From Molanna angustata (lineage: Eukaryota > Arthropoda > Insecta > Trichoptera > Molannidae), in assembly GCA_963576475.1 (NCBI GenBank), contig OY754981.1:18256570-18320569 (forward strand): a DNA stretch of 64,000 nucleotides, written 5' to 3'. A program made the translations under genes and the position numbers. Shown piece after piece: positions 47,526-60,273 of the stretch (position 1 is its first letter; the number at the start of each line of letters is the position of its first letter). The notes beneath the pieces are model-generated. The model was given only the letters and a program-made list of their open reading frames with translations, did no database searches and was not told where the DNA came from.

Positions 47526-48519
47526 TTTTCCTATAGGAAATCAGTATAGGTATATTATTGTTGATTTGTAAGTAAATAGTATTAGGTAGGTACCTACCTA
47601 CAACAACCTTCTAAATAAATTCGATTCCTAACAAATTATATTTGAATATCACATTCTTTCTGTAGCCATGGAAACGATTCGAACACGTAAGTAATATCGA
47701 ATGGTTCGGATACATTTTTTGAATATGTAGGTACCTACATTGGTTTGTTCGATGCCATAAAAATGAAAATTGTCAGAAAAATCAAATATTATTTACAAAT
47801 TATGCAATTTTATTATGCCTATATCTTTACTAATAAATAACACATTTTTACAATATATGTCTTAAAACTTGCCGTAATGTCTTGTGTTTCATTTTATTAT
47901 TTCATAATTACATTTATTTCAAAGGTTTATTATTTTCAAGAACATATTCATTCGGTGGGAAAATGAAATATTGTATGAAAAGATATTAAAATGGCGGCGT
48001 TTATGTACAAAAGGCTTACTTTAAAAATAAGTTAAACATTATAATTATACCAAATATTCACCATCTTTTTCACTTAAACGCTAAGTTATACTTCAAAATA
48101 TATTTTTTTTGTGTAAATACCTACTTCTAACTTTTAAACTAACAGATATTTGCGTGCAAAATGTACACTTTTTTGACAGATATGACTTGGAAAATTTTGT
48201 ATGAAAAAAATAATTATTTAAATATTTTTAAAATTCAGCATTTTTATCGCATTCTTTTTAGCGTGACACTGCATCAGGTATTCTGGTACATGTTCGCACT
48301 TAAATTAGATGTTTAGATGCTCTTGGTTTTTCAGAAGGCGTGAGACAAACACACACACACACACACACAGACACTAACATTTTGATTGCTTTATTACTTT
48401 AGATATAACTTTTTGAGGCAACGAATAGTCACAATGTCTAATATTAATTGGACAAACACCAAATTTTTCACTAACCTGTAATTTTATTGAGTAAATTTGT
48501 CTCCAAATCAGGACTATAA
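47526..48519. other. AT-rich DNA with short (AC)n tract
   Basis: A (CA)n run lies at about 48350-48369. Nothing else is recognised. Confidence 0.4.
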
Positions 48520-48524
48520 AACAC

Positions 48525-48610
48525 ACACTAAAAAAACTGAGACCCCGCCGGGAATCAAACAAAGAAACTCGGGATTGAGACTTGCAACAAATCCACTAAA
48601 CCCGACTAAA
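48525..48610 (-). mobile_element. Decayed tRNA-derived SINE
   Basis: The minus strand reads 'gtcgggtttagtggatttgt', 'tcaatcccgagtttctttgt' and 'ttgattcccggcggggtctc'. The tRNA-like A/B-box geometry is present but degenerate. Confidence 0.35.
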
Positions 48611-48739
48611 GTAACAAAAACGGAACAAGAACCAGAATGTAAAATAAAGCTTTATTTCGTGTTCGACTTGAAAAATGAAAAACACCGGAGAAAAAATCAG
48701 GAGATTCAATATTGGTATTAACTATACAAGTCTTTGGAA

Positions 48740-48910
48740 CAATATGGGTGGAGGCACAGCATTTAGTAATCGAGTGGTCGCGAGTTCGAATCCTGCCACG
48801 ACCGATTTCGTTATTTTGTAACACAAGCATTTATAATTTGTTTAGGGAATGCATGAGGATGTATATGCACTTGATAAGTACTTTAAAAAATATTCAAATA
48901 TATTTCAGGC
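48740..48910 (+). mobile_element. tRNA-derived SINE, second type
   Basis: 'gggtggaggcacagcattta', 'gagtggtcgcgagttcgaat', 'cctgccacgacc' gives a tRNA-like head with a clear B box (gagttcgaatcc). It is followed by a non-tRNA body ending near 48910. It differs from the 22.6/57.7-kb family. Confidence 0.45.
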
Positions 48911-49460
48911 GTAGGTACTAAAAATATTTTCTTAAAGCAAATCTCAATTCTCTGGCATCGGTAAGAAAGGATATTGTATTGAAATAAGGCAATACAAATG
49001 TTCAATTCTTATTTTATTTCATGCCTTACAAGAAAAAATTTACTGGTTGACGGAATCTCAAGGAGTTTCCTGATTATTTTCGTTGGTTAATATCTAAATT
49101 TGGAGACCGTCCAAGAGTTGAAAGGCATAAGCCCTACGTACAAATATCTCACCATCAACAAAGGTCACAAGGGTAAAAATAAACAGCATCCAACAGGCAA
49201 CACCCATCATAGTGAGAAGAACCCATTAATTTTAATGATTCATGTAGGATTAAAGAAAAAATGTCCGCAGTCTATAAATAAGTATGAAAATACATATATA
49301 CCCATATCAAAAATACCAGTAGGCAATAAAATGAGCATACTACCAATAATAAAACAGAATTATACTTCCGATACGCATATATAACTCACATAATGTAAGA
49401 TTAAAATATATAATCTCTATGTTTCTTATGAATAAAAATTTCACGATATATGGAGCTATA
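48911..49460. other. Unassigned
   Basis: A 94-codon plus frame (49100-49384) has no recognisable domain. Confidence 0.35.
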
Positions 49461-49632
49461 GCTTGTCGGCTTGCTTGGTTAGATATCTCAATGGTCAACT
49501 AAAGGTCCCGGGTTCGATTTCCGGAGGAGACACAGTTTTGAATTGTGTTTTCATTCTGGACCTGTGAGATGGTAAATATCTTAAAACTTCAGAATGTGTA
49601 AACTTGTTATTGGGTGAGTGTTAAATTAGTAT
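49461..49632 (+). mobile_element. tRNA-derived SINE, copy 2
   Basis: 'gtcggcttgcttggttagat', 'aggtcccgggttcgatttcc' (B box), then body 'attgtgttttcattctggac', 'ctgtgagatggtaaatatct', 'cagaatgtgt' and 'cttgttattgggt'. Same family as 22558-22728 and 57648-57807 but more diverged. Confidence 0.7.
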
Positions 49633-49691
49633 TAGACCTAGCACCAAGAATAATAGTTGAAATCTAAATATAAAGAAATAATCTTTGATTT

Positions 49692-50705
49692 AATGTACAA
49701 AGACCTCAATGCTTGCTCAACTGTTGCTCTTCTTCTCCCCATTCCATTAATGCGGGAGTCCCTCAAGGGTCCATTCTATCTCCAACCCTATTCCTCCTAC
49801 ATATTAATGACTAGCTCTTACGCGCCCCCATCCACTGTAACGCTGATGACAGCACAGTCCATGACAATTTCTCTTTTGACAAACCTCCTAAACAGATTGA
49901 AATATCAGAAGCCCGGAAAGACCTTCATCAAAAAATAAATAGCTACCTCCACTCAATCAATACCTGGGGTGAAAGTAATCTTGTTTCATTTAACGTCTCA
50001 AAAACCCAAGCCTGTCTAATTTCTGCGAAGAGAAACCCCAATGAATTGCAAGTGTCTTTCAACGGAAGCACCCTACCTGACAGCAGCTCTATCGACCTGC
50101 TTGGAGTATCTATAACGAACCAATTACACTACAAGGGCTCCATCGAAGCTAAGGTGAAACTCGCTTCCAAAAAATTGAGCGTACTATATAGAGCGCGTAG
50201 ATATTTTACTAAGACCCAGATCTGTATACTCTACAAAGCGCAAATACGTCCAATTATTGAATATGGCAGTCACCTCTGGAGTGGCGCCCCCCAATACCTA
50301 CTGAATACCCTCGATGCTGTCCAAAGGCGTGCTATACGTCTGATTGAAGATCCATCACTGACTGATGGATTGCAATCACTAGAACACAGACGCAGAGTCG
50401 GTATTTTAAGTTTATTCTATAGATACTACCACGGGAATTGCTCAGAAGAACTTGCATCTTTGGTCCCTCCTCCACCCACTCGCAACAGAGTCACTCGCTT
50501 CACTCAATCGCAGCACCCATTCACAGTGGACCTTCAACATATACGAACAAGTCGCTTCTCGAACTCCTTTATTAATACAGCAGCCCGACTGTGGAACGAT
50601 CTTCCGAATTCTGTGTTTCCACCTTCGTACAACCCGGGTCTTTTTAAAATCCGAATAATTAAACTCTTTTCTAGATTGCAAACCCCTCCCGACGCTACGT
50701 AGTGC
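49692..50705 (+). mobile_element. LINE fragment: end of RT palm to C-terminus, one in-frame stop
   Basis: A single frame reads INAGVPQGSILSPTLFLLHI ND, then TAG (49812-49814), then CNADDSTVHDN. These are the RT 'GxPQGS.LSP' motif and the catalytic 'xADD' motif, where the usual aromatic residue is Asn. It continues through INTWGESNLVSFNVSKTQ, LLGVSITNQLHYKGSIEAKV, IRPIIEYGSHLWSGAP and AVQRRAIRLIEDPSLTDG, and closes with NTAARLWNDLPNSVFP and stop at 50700-50702. The last motif (LWN.LP..VFP) marks CR1/L2-like insect LINEs. It is 5'-truncated, with one nonsense mutation and an altered active-site context, and is therefore dead, but otherwise well preserved over 330 codons. Confidence 0.85.
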
Positions 50706-50824
50706 GCTTCTTCGGAAGAGTAAAATGGACCCAAATCCTAATAGCTGGCGTCCCCTACGTAAACATGTTAAAAAAAATGATACATACTAAAATCATGGAA
50801 AAGCTTCCTTAGAATTACATCCCC

Positions 50825-51180
50825 CAAAAACTATCTCTGGCAAGCACAATACAGTGGAGATCAGATCGACCTGTCGGAAAGATTGGGACCGGGACACCAA
50901 CTCCCCTACCTGACATGGAAGACACTTAATAGATTACGCGTCGGAGTCACCAGGTGCAAAAAGAACATGCTCAGGTGGAGTGTAAGGGAGGAAGAGGATG
51001 TCTCCTGAAATTGCGGCGAGACCCATGCGAACACCTCATCTGTTGAGACATGTCAGTGAGGTGCGATACAGAATACCTGATGATGGTCACTGACAATGCC
51101 GTTGTCGTTTCTAGAGCGGGGTGGCCTTGTGGAGAAGAGCTCAAACCCGTAAATAAAGTAATGTTACATTCGAGATAAAA
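50825..51180 (+). mobile_element. Second LINE fragment, zinc-knuckle end (Jockey/I-like)
   Basis: The frame reads QYSGDQIDLSERLGPGHQLP, YLTWKTLNRLRVGVTRCKKN, MLRW then a stop-interrupted NCGETHAN. It follows the pattern 'P......W..LNR.R.G..RC...L..W......C.CG....H' at the C-terminus of several insect LINEs. The 3' part ends 'cccgtaaataaagtaatg'. It is a different element from the one just upstream. Confidence 0.65.
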
Positions 51181-52216
51181 CTTACAGTTGTTTTAAAATT
51201 CTTTATGAAAATGAAATGTAATAAATGTGAAATTTATGGTTATTGAAATTTGTATATTTCCAAAACCACACACATGAACATAATGAGTATAAATTATTGT
51301 AATGATCGTAATGGTAAATATGCTGGATGAATATAAAAATAATGTGAAAATTGAAAATACTCTAGACTCTAGAGTGCTAGAAAGTTCTTGACAAAAAGAT
51401 AAACAAAATGTTATCATGGGTAAAAAATATATAGAAAAATGAAATTGATATCGAATAAGACAAATGAATAAAGCCTCTAAGACAAACGAACAACTAAACG
51501 ATTGTGAAAGGTTCCAGGCTACCGATAATTTACGTTAATTAAGCCAATGAATATGATACAGTCGGGGTATAAAGAAGAATAATAGAAGATATTGATACGA
51601 GCACGTATGTATCTTGATAATGATTGTTCTTGCTTTGCCCGACACAATACATTTAACGGTCCATACAAGAAAGACAAAGGAGAACAAAAAAGATGAATAT
51701 GTTCATAACCTGGGGCCATGTGGTTACTCTAATAACCTGAATTTACGTTGCTAATCAACTCTGCATTGATATTATGGCTACGAAAGAATAGGGCTGTCCA
51801 TAAAGATAATTCATTTAAGACAATAAGCAAACGACAGAGATTACTAGAAAGTATAAACTAAAACAGAGAGAGTAAAGAGTACGCTAGAAAAGGTCAACTA
51901 ATCAACATTGAAATTATTGTGTACGCAAATTTATCATATACAACGAACAATAAGATAAATATAGGTACAATAATAAACAATAGATTGAAAATAGACAACC
52001 CTATTATTTTATAACGTTATTAGATGAAACGCTTTATTATAAAATCATTACGACTCTTCTCATCTACGAATTAAGTTCAATCAAAAACATTTATGGACAA
52101 TATATAGAGTAACTACATACAACAGCGAATTTTCTAAAATATGAATATGACGATGGTTGTTTAGGGCACAAGAAATAAAGGCGAAAATAATATGATATTT
52201 AAAATAGTGAATTGCA
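51181..52216. other. AT-rich stretch, nothing recognised
   Basis: No supported feature. Confidence 0.4.
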
Positions 52217-52715
52217 TTGTGGATTCTGCATATCTGCTGGAGAAAATTGGCTTTCGTTGCCCTTTATGCAGTACTAGATCGAATGAATTATTTTCAGACC
52301 TCTTTTGTCAGACGCAGTTGTAAATTGTATAATTCTGTCATTAAGTCTGAAATAGATATTCTAAATAACGATTTTGCAGCTTTTAAAAGAAAACTTTTTA
52401 ATGTTGTGTGAAAAAAATACTTTTTAACTTATATGTGGGTACGTATTAACTGTTTTCTTTTTTTTCATTTCTTGACTGGTTAACTGGTTATTTATTTTAT
52501 TATTTTTATTTTTTTATTATTTTATGTTTTATTTCAATCTTGTTTATTCTTCCTCTTGCTATACATAACTAATGTTTTTTCCTTCATAAAGTATCTTATT
52601 GTAAACCATTTATGGAAACTTTGCTAGTTTATTTGATAATTATTTTGTACCATTACAATTTATTAATAAAACTGTATGTTTCCTTGATAAATAAATAAAA
52701 AAATAATAAAAAAAA
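52217..52715 (+). mobile_element. LINE 3' end with last codons and (AATA)n tail
   Basis: The final codons read SFVRRSCKLYNSVIKSEIDI, LNNDFAAFKRKLFNVV, stop at 52409-52411, matching the '(R)..LYN.....(D).F...FK..L' C-terminus of Jockey/CR1-like LINEs. A T-rich 3' UTR follows, ending 'gataaataaataaaaaaata' near 52715. Confidence 0.65.
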
Positions 52716-55700
52716 AATATTAAAGACAATGTATGTCCATTATTTTATCGCTAGATGAATGTACATATAAAGAATATTTCTGATTGCAGAAAGAGGCTAG
52801 ATTCTTCACAAATAAAGGTCGCTTTTTTAAAGTCGAATCATGTTGTGGATGCTACGAAAAGTTTCATCAAGAGATTGACCAACTTATAATTTTATATACA
52901 TAATACTAAATCTTTCATGTTTAAACACCCACACCAGTAGATTTTCGTGCACAACACATATTACCAACGGTTCATCTTCTTATCAAGATGCATATTTTTC
53001 ATAATATACCAGCTAGTTGATCTTTGTCATAAAATTGTACTTCAAAATGGGCTATTGAAACTATCACAATAGAACACGACTTTATGGACGTAATAAAAAT
53101 GATGGGAGTGAACAAAATAGTAGGCCATCTTCTAATACATTTTTAACCTACGTTAACTGGTTTAGGAACACATGCCAAGATTATTGCACAACAATGACTG
53201 ACATGCGAGAAAAAACAGAGTATTAAGTTTGGACGTGAAAAATTCGATAACCAACCAAAATATTTACTGGATTTAATATACTACTTTTGTGACGAGAACA
53301 TAAAATTAGTTTTAAATCTATATTTAAAATTAGCCAACCGGTCATCAAGTCGTATTCATTCCACCAATAAAAATTTTCAGAGATTTTCAAAAGAATATTA
53401 GGATGATCATCTTTTAGCAATTGAGACAGTATTTATATTATAGAACTCAATGATTATACTGGTAACAAGTAAATGAAATTAAAAATGAGGTTACCCTTTT
53501 AAAAGTTTCGAAATCGATCGAATAACTATATAAGTAACGCCTGAATAGAATGCAACATGTACAGCAATCACATTTCCAAGTTCAGAAAAAAAAGTTCAAC
53601 TACATTAAATTTCAGATGAATCAAACTGAAAACAGTTTAAACATGCATTGTCATCAGGAATACACAAATCCTGAAAGTTCCAAAGTTCTACCTGGGCGGG
53701 AAGTTAGTTAAAAATAATTCATTGAAAACTTTTATATTCCTGTAAATAAGGAGATCGATAGTATTGCAAGATCGTACTAAATTGAAATACCAAGATATGG
53801 GATGTAAGAACAAGACTATTTAAGTCTTGCATTTGATCATCACTATGGAAAACAGGCTCGTGTATAAAAAAAAACGATTAAGTTGTAGGAAAAAAAGTAA
53901 TGCATACAAATTGAGTTGATAAACAAATTTGGCTTAGATCAACAAACAAATGGCAGCCTATATAAGAAAACAACTCATATTTTTTGAATAATATTATACT
54001 TAACATTTGAAGAGAACACAATAATAATAAGAATAACATTATGTATGAACTAAAAACACGGGTTCAATAAAACCGTGGGAGGGTAGGTGCTAACTGGAGG
54101 AAATATTGATTTTTTTACCTTCAACCAGTAATTAAATATTATAAAATCGATGTTTCGACACGCATCACATTATTACTACTGCCATAATTATTTTTAAAAG
54201 CGATGTGAGTACAATGAAAATGTGTGGAATACTCGTAAACTATACACAAATACCTACATTACTATTAACTATTCGATAAAAACAACAAATCGAATAAGAA
54301 TAATTGATTGATTAGACTGCGTAAAACAAAAACCTTTTAAAGTAGAGAAAAGAAAAACAAAATCAATGCAATATTTTTTTAAATATTAAACAGACTTCGA
54401 CAGCCAAGGACACGTTACATTTTGCAGGAGAGACTTACATGGTGAGAAGCTAAGGTACAACAAAGAACGAAAAAAAGACAAGATCAAAAAGCGGATTTGT
54501 CAATAATTGCAGTATCTGGAATAGTGGAAGAAGAATATTCTTGAATACCTACAACGTAGTTGACAACGGTGTGCAGTGTCAAAACGAAAAACAAGAGAAA
54601 ATAAGAAATGCTATAAGTGAATCATATAAAACGTTGCAATTGCAAAACATAGACGGACATTGAAGAACCATTGCAATGGAATTGAATAAAAAAGAAATGG
54701 GAACATAGATAATAAATCCAAATCACTGGAGTGCAAAAAATCAAGATTTAAAAGCATTTTTAAACAAATTAGCCACTTTTTTAGATAGTCTAAGTACGAA
54801 TTGTATACTATTGGGGACCAGACAACTCTACAATTTGTAAAGAAAATACATTCTAGAACTGGTTTAAAATTCAACACCCCAAAAAGTAATTGAAGTGCGA
54901 TGTCCAAAGACTTGGGAAATAAAAGAATAATCAACGTCCCAATATAATATGTAGGTAACGAAGTTGGAATATTTTATTCTAATAAACGGGGCAAAAGTAA
55001 TGACATTTGCGACACGCGATATGAGCGTTAGTGAAGGAAGAAAAGCCACCGTTCGATTTACATACATATTTCCAGTAATTTGTTTAATGCGATTGGTGGA
55101 CACTTATTTGTGGGAAATGATGATAATATACAATCGCTGTAGTAGGAACTTATACTACTTATAATTATTTGATGGAACAAAAATCGATAGAATTAGCTAG
55201 TGAAATAACACACAAATAGAGATAGATAAAAACGCAGGTATTAAAAATAGTTGATTTTTGAATTGTAAAAATTCAGAAATAGATAAGAATTGAGAGAAAT
55301 AATTCATTTAAAATAATACATGCATTAACGCAGACATTGATCACGTGTGATCTTCCACAGTTAATTTGATTCAAGTTTATCTCTACAAACACTCAATTAA
55401 CGTATCGTTTTTTTTATTAGTCCATCGTCCAACGATTATATTTATACCAAGACCAAAACGGGCTATTTATAATACTGTTTAAAATTATAGAAGCTAGAAA
55501 CCGGTATTCATCACCCGATCACCTACAAAAGATTAACATCTGATCAAATTCCTATAATCTAATTAGACTTGACCTAATCCAATCTATTAACCGTTGGCTT
55601 ATATTCATATCATACAAAATGATAGTGTTAAAATGCAACAGTCGAGATATAAAATATATTGAAGGCGTCATTCAAATAATACGTCACAGCGAAAGTAAAG

Positions 55701-55743
55701 AAAATACATATTACTCTGAAAACATTTTGAATACTTACAAATA
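52716..55743. other. 3 kb, nothing firm recognised
   Basis: AT-rich DNA. Frames at 53223-53420, 54611-54934 and 54864-55164 were inspected and show no domain. Confidence 0.35.
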
Positions 55744-55934
55744 GATGCTTGAAAGAACTAAATGAACACGTTTCATCGGAAAGAATAACACCAGTGCTTA
55801 CTAATACAAAGGGAACTCAAAATATTATATTTTTGAGTCAGATGCGAAGAATGACCTCACCTGAAACAAAAGAAAAATCATTGTTAATACCAAAGCCAAA
55901 AGTTGTTTTCAAGATTTGTTTCTACAGAACATAA
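55744..55934 (+). other. Coding-like short frame, unknown
   Basis: After an acceptor-like 'tacttacaaatag' (ending about 55744) the frame reads CLKELNEHVSSERITPVLTN, TKGTQNIIFLSQMRRMTSPE, TKEKSLLIPKPKVVFKICFY and stops at 55932-55934. The composition is protein-like but no domain is recognised; it may be chance. Confidence 0.15.
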
Positions 55935-56787
55935 CATAAGTAGGTATATGTATATGTACTTAATATAACAATGGAATATTTATTGAAACTAACTTAAACA
56001 AGTATCGATAGGTGTAAATATCGACATAAAACATTACAACGAATACCTACTGGACCGACATGAAAATGACATAGTTCAGAAAGGTCTACAAATATAAAAA
56101 TATACTAAAAATGGCGTCATCCGAAAAATCAATACTGTTTAAAAACATTGGAAAAATTAGTAATATCTACCAAAATAACATACCTACACGTAAAACGGAG
56201 TTGATCAATTCAACATAATTATTACACAAAGCCACACGATAAAATCATATGGATAATATAATGTGAATGCAACTATACAATACCCACAAAAAAAATCAAA
56301 CTAAAATGGCGTGTTGGAGGTAATTAGGTTGGATATTTGTTACACGTACGTGTGTTTGTGTTCTAATTGTCTCGGTAATGGATACTTGGTGAGGACTGGG
56401 GGGTTATCAATACTTTTTTGATAGGTATCTATGCGTTATGTCATATAACAGGAAAATGGAAATTAATTGTGATGAAATTTGCCGACCGGAAATCGTGACA
56501 AAACAGACACAATACAGATAAATCGAAACATTTTGATGGTCATAAAACAATTAAATGTATTGGCGAATATTACAAAATTTCCTAGGTAGTTTGAATTAGG
56601 AAATATATTTAAGGATCAATATATAACGCCTGACTAAGGAATTTTTCTAGATCCGTTTTTGAAATTATTCATATTTCAAAGTATACCTACCACATAAGGA
56701 TATTCATATTAACAGAAAAACAACAGCATACGCTTTATCGGAAGACTAGAAAATAACATGATAAAAGAGTATTAATACTGTTTTTTT
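55935..56787. other. AT-rich stretch, nothing recognised
   Basis: No supported feature. Confidence 0.4.
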
Positions 56788-56799
56788 TTGTGTAAACAG

Positions 56800-57030
56800 A
56801 TTTACAACACAGATTTCATTTCGGATAAAAGATGGAGACGTGGCAGAAGACGCTACTGGAGGGACCACATCGAACACATGGACGTCAATAGAATTGTCAA
56901 AATTCTATTGACGTCCATGTGTCAACAACAGAATACTACCCGGAAGACCTACGAAGAGATGGAAGGACAGTTGGACCTCCTCCTCCCATGATACTCTCAC
57001 AAATGACCTAATACACAATGAGGAACAAGA
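56800..57030 (+). mobile_element. RTE-like LINE C-terminal end with internal palindrome
   Basis: The frame reads RWRRGRRRYWRDHIEHMDVN, RIVKILL.., then TTRKTYEEMEGQLDLLLP and stop. 'GRRRxxW.D.I.xMD.NR' is the RTE-type basic C-terminus. An exact inverted duplication of 22 bases (56874-56895 / 56901-56922) breaks the protein in the middle. The EEMEGQLDLLLP codons and following bases match the tandem unit of the composite element at 46834-47480. Confidence 0.6.
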
Positions 57031-57647
57031 AGTAAAATGATATTCAAGAAATCTGGAAAGATATGTGATGTTACACATCAAATGTTCATTGACGTTTGTT
57101 TAGACATTATGTAGGAGAAGGCTGAATCTGCTGTACGTTGTGTTGATTTAAAGATAATTTGATGATAGGTTTTGAAAAGACTAAGTACGAAGTTGGCGTG
57201 TGATGCTTTATTTAAAATACAATGGACAGCAATAATAAAATTCACAAAAACGGCAAAAAATGTATTCGAAATCAGTCAGTCGCATAGTGCTGTCTATGTA
57301 GCGTAGATACAGTTAAAATAATGATGTAATCACTTCTATTGTAGGAGTGATCTAAAATGGAAAAAAAACAATGATGTACAATGGATTTCCCGAAACGAAA
57401 TACTACGGTATATGAGTAGGTACACAGTCATTAGCCACAAATTTATATTTTGCTTAAATATTCCAATGTCACGAGGAAAAATAAAATATAGTAATACATT
57501 TTTATGACATGTACAGAATAAGTAAATTATGCACGATTCGAGAAATAATAAGACACAAAAATCCGAAATTTCTATAATGTGCATTATTTTATTTTTTATT
57601 TTTATGTTGGATAGCTTCTCTGGTAACTGAGAGGTAATATCAAATAT
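57031..57647. other. AT-rich stretch, nothing recognised
   Basis: No supported feature. Confidence 0.4.
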
Positions 57648-57807
57648 TATTTTAACACACACCCAATAACAAGTGGCCACATTCTGGAGACTTACAATAT
57701 TAATCGTCTCACAGAAAACACATTTAAAAATTTTGTCACCAACGGGAATCGAACCCGAGACCTTTGGATCAGCAGCCAGATACTCAACCAACTGAGCCAC
57801 GAAGGCC
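57648..57807 (-). mobile_element. tRNA-derived SINE, copy 3
   Basis: Minus-strand head 'ggccttcgtggctcagttgg' (A box), 'ctgctgatccaaaggtctcg', 'ggttcgattcccgttggtga' (B box), then 'ctgtgagacgattaatattg', 'ctccagaatgtggcc' and 'acttgttattgggtg'. It is the best preserved of three copies. The translated head (VAQLVEYLAADPKVSGSIPV) is a well-known spurious peptide of tRNA-SINE heads. Confidence 0.85.
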
Positions 57808-58990
57808 GGCAATTTATATAATAAAACTTAAAAATCAGTAAAACTATCAAAAAATTGAGTGAGGTGTGCTTTGAAGAGTGTCAAGAATTCTGTAATAAAA
57901 TCATATTACGATACAGTACCTACGTTAAACATGAGATCAAAGTCAATATAAGTAAAAATAAAACTTTTAAACTTGAGATCAAAGTCATACAAATAATATA
58001 TTTAAAACAACATTTCACAGTATAAGGGTGTCCATGTTGGATGAAATTCATAAGTACCTACATATTATGTAATTCAAATTATAAAATTAACTTCCACTGC
58101 GTTAAGAGGCTATATAGTGTATTTTGAAAATAATTTCTCCAGTACCCTGAAAAGATACACCATTGAAAAAGAACAGGTAATATTTACATATTTATTTTAT
58201 TGCATGAGATTTTTTGAAATTTGAATTAGTTTGTTACCTTTCTTACATAATTAATTATATCTAGTAAAACCCGTTTTTATTTTTTTATTGTAACTAAATA
58301 ACTACAAAGCATATGAAGAAGATTTTTACATCAATCTAAAGAGAATATGAAAATCTACTGGCTGAGTTTTTTAATATTGTTATATTTTATTAATATTCTT
58401 GCTATTTAAAAAAAAAAACTCTAAATTTTACCTTTTCTTCACGAAAAAATGTTGTATATCACATACTGGGTGATATACAATATTGCTTGGTGTTTCATAC
58501 ATTAGATGGTAATAAGCGTTCATTTTTGTGTACATCTGTATACCCAGGGTATACAAGGGCCTTAATGAAAATACATAAAAATAAATTAAATTGATTAAAC
58601 AATTGTAAAGGAAATGATTTTGAAACACGCTCACAAAAAAACATGCTAATTTGTTCAAATCACGAGATTCCAGCACTTAAAAAAAGAATGCAATATGAAC
58701 ACAAAAAATTGATAAAAGGAGATAGAAGCTCATTAATATGCGTGGTATAAAATCTAAAACAAATTAAATAGATTTTTTTGCGGACGACAGTGACAAGACG
58801 AAACACAATACTGGGAAACCGATATGACTTTGTCCGTATTTTCGCAGAATCAAATAACAATAAGTACTTGCCTATTATCGTGGCATAAGTTCGCATCAAA
58901 ATAGTTAACTAAACCGTGACGGAAAACGACGATTTGCGTAGAACAAAGAGTAACTACCTACTTTTATATTTATTTTTTTTCTTCTTCAAG
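57808..58990. other. AT-rich stretch, nothing recognised
   Basis: No supported feature. Confidence 0.4.
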
Positions 58991-59104
58991 TTGCGTCCCT
59001 CTGTGCAGACGTTACCAAAAATCGGAGCTATCTCTACTTTGTTTGCTGCGACTATAAACAGCAATGTAGTTTTCTTGAACAACTGCCAAAGATTACAAAG
59101 CCAA
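58991..59104 (+). CDS. Candidate internal exon, 38 codons, unknown protein
   Basis: A very good acceptor (tttattttttttcttcttcaag) precedes 58991 and a GTAATC donor follows 59104. Length 114 bases is 38 codons in phase 0/0, reading LRPSVQTLPKIGAISTLFAA, then TINSNVVFLNNCQRLQSQ. GC content is above the surroundings. It lies on the opposite strand to the exon at 29526-29705, so it would belong to another gene. No domain is recognised and it may be chance. Confidence 0.2.
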
Positions 59105-60273
59105 GTAATCTTTTGACGCCCTGGTCCTTAGCTCCCTTGAATTCTCAGGATATTAAGTTGTAGGATTCGGAACTTCTCTTATTAAGTGACCAAAATTACA
59201 GCAATTTCCTTGTTTTCACGCAGTTAAGTACTCTAGATTCGTTTTCATGCGTCAAAGAACTTATTTCATTCTGAATTCTGTTTCTCTAAGATAATTTTAA
59301 GCATTTTTTTGTATTGCCAGAGTACAAACGATTATATTCTCCTTTCATAATATACATACTTATATTGGATAAATTAAATCCCATATATGCGGGTGCCTTT
59401 TGGTGACAAGACGTTAGAAACCCCTTAGTTTTTTAAGTAAATCACCATGACCAGGATTTAGGGCCAGTACCCGTGACCCCGCCATTGTCAAAAATGATTA
59501 ACGATGATTGGATTTCGCACTGAAACAGGTGATAAGATTTTATCCCCCAAACCTCATACGTACGCAGTCACGATTTCATTCAATATGTATCAATATTGTC
59601 AGAGGAATAACTGGGCAAATATGAGTAAAAAATAATATATCCCAGAGAATCTGGCTAAATAAAAATACTGTGATTACTGAATAAAAAAATTATAAGATTG
59701 AGTCTACAGTTACATATTCAATACATTTTTTAAAAAAATTTAAAATCAAATACATAATTATGAAAGAAAATATATTAATCCAAAAAAATAATGAAATAAG
59801 AATCAAGACACAAAACTGATAATAATAATAATACAGAACGTGCGAGCATTTTGATGATGATATATTTATTAATTTTTATTTTTATTTTTAGCGCCCTAAA
59901 TGGGCTTTTACATAATTAAAAATTAATATACAGATTTATGAACCACGAAATGAAATACAAACCATAATTACAGGAAAAAAATACAAGAAAAAATGAAACA
60001 TTTAAATAGCAAATTAAAACAAAAATTATAAAATAAAAAATGAAGAAAAGACAGAAGAACCCAGAAGTTATTCGAACTTTAGAAATTCTCTGTATATATT
60101 CGATAATTGAACAGAAAAATATCAATAGAGCCAAGCTTATTACCAAGTCTATGTAATCTCTGAATATGTGAGTGAATATAAAAAGTATAACTAGATTTTA
60201 TAAAATAAAATATTTATGCCTGGGTAATCGGAACGTTAAATGAAATGACACCCGTTCATCAAATCACTGATTG
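59105..60273. other. Mostly unassigned; small relic of the terminal-repeat element
   Basis: 'cagaacgtgcgagcattttg' at 59834-59853 matches the internal word of the elements at 3705-9757 and 21370-22235, so a short third relic may be present. The rest is AT-rich. Confidence 0.3.

Noticed and set aside
57336..57812. 158-codon minus-strand frame beginning MPAFVAQLVEYLAADPKVSG
   Set aside because: The N-terminal part is the tRNA-like head of a SINE translated by chance, a known artefact, and the rest is AT-rich DNA without a domain.
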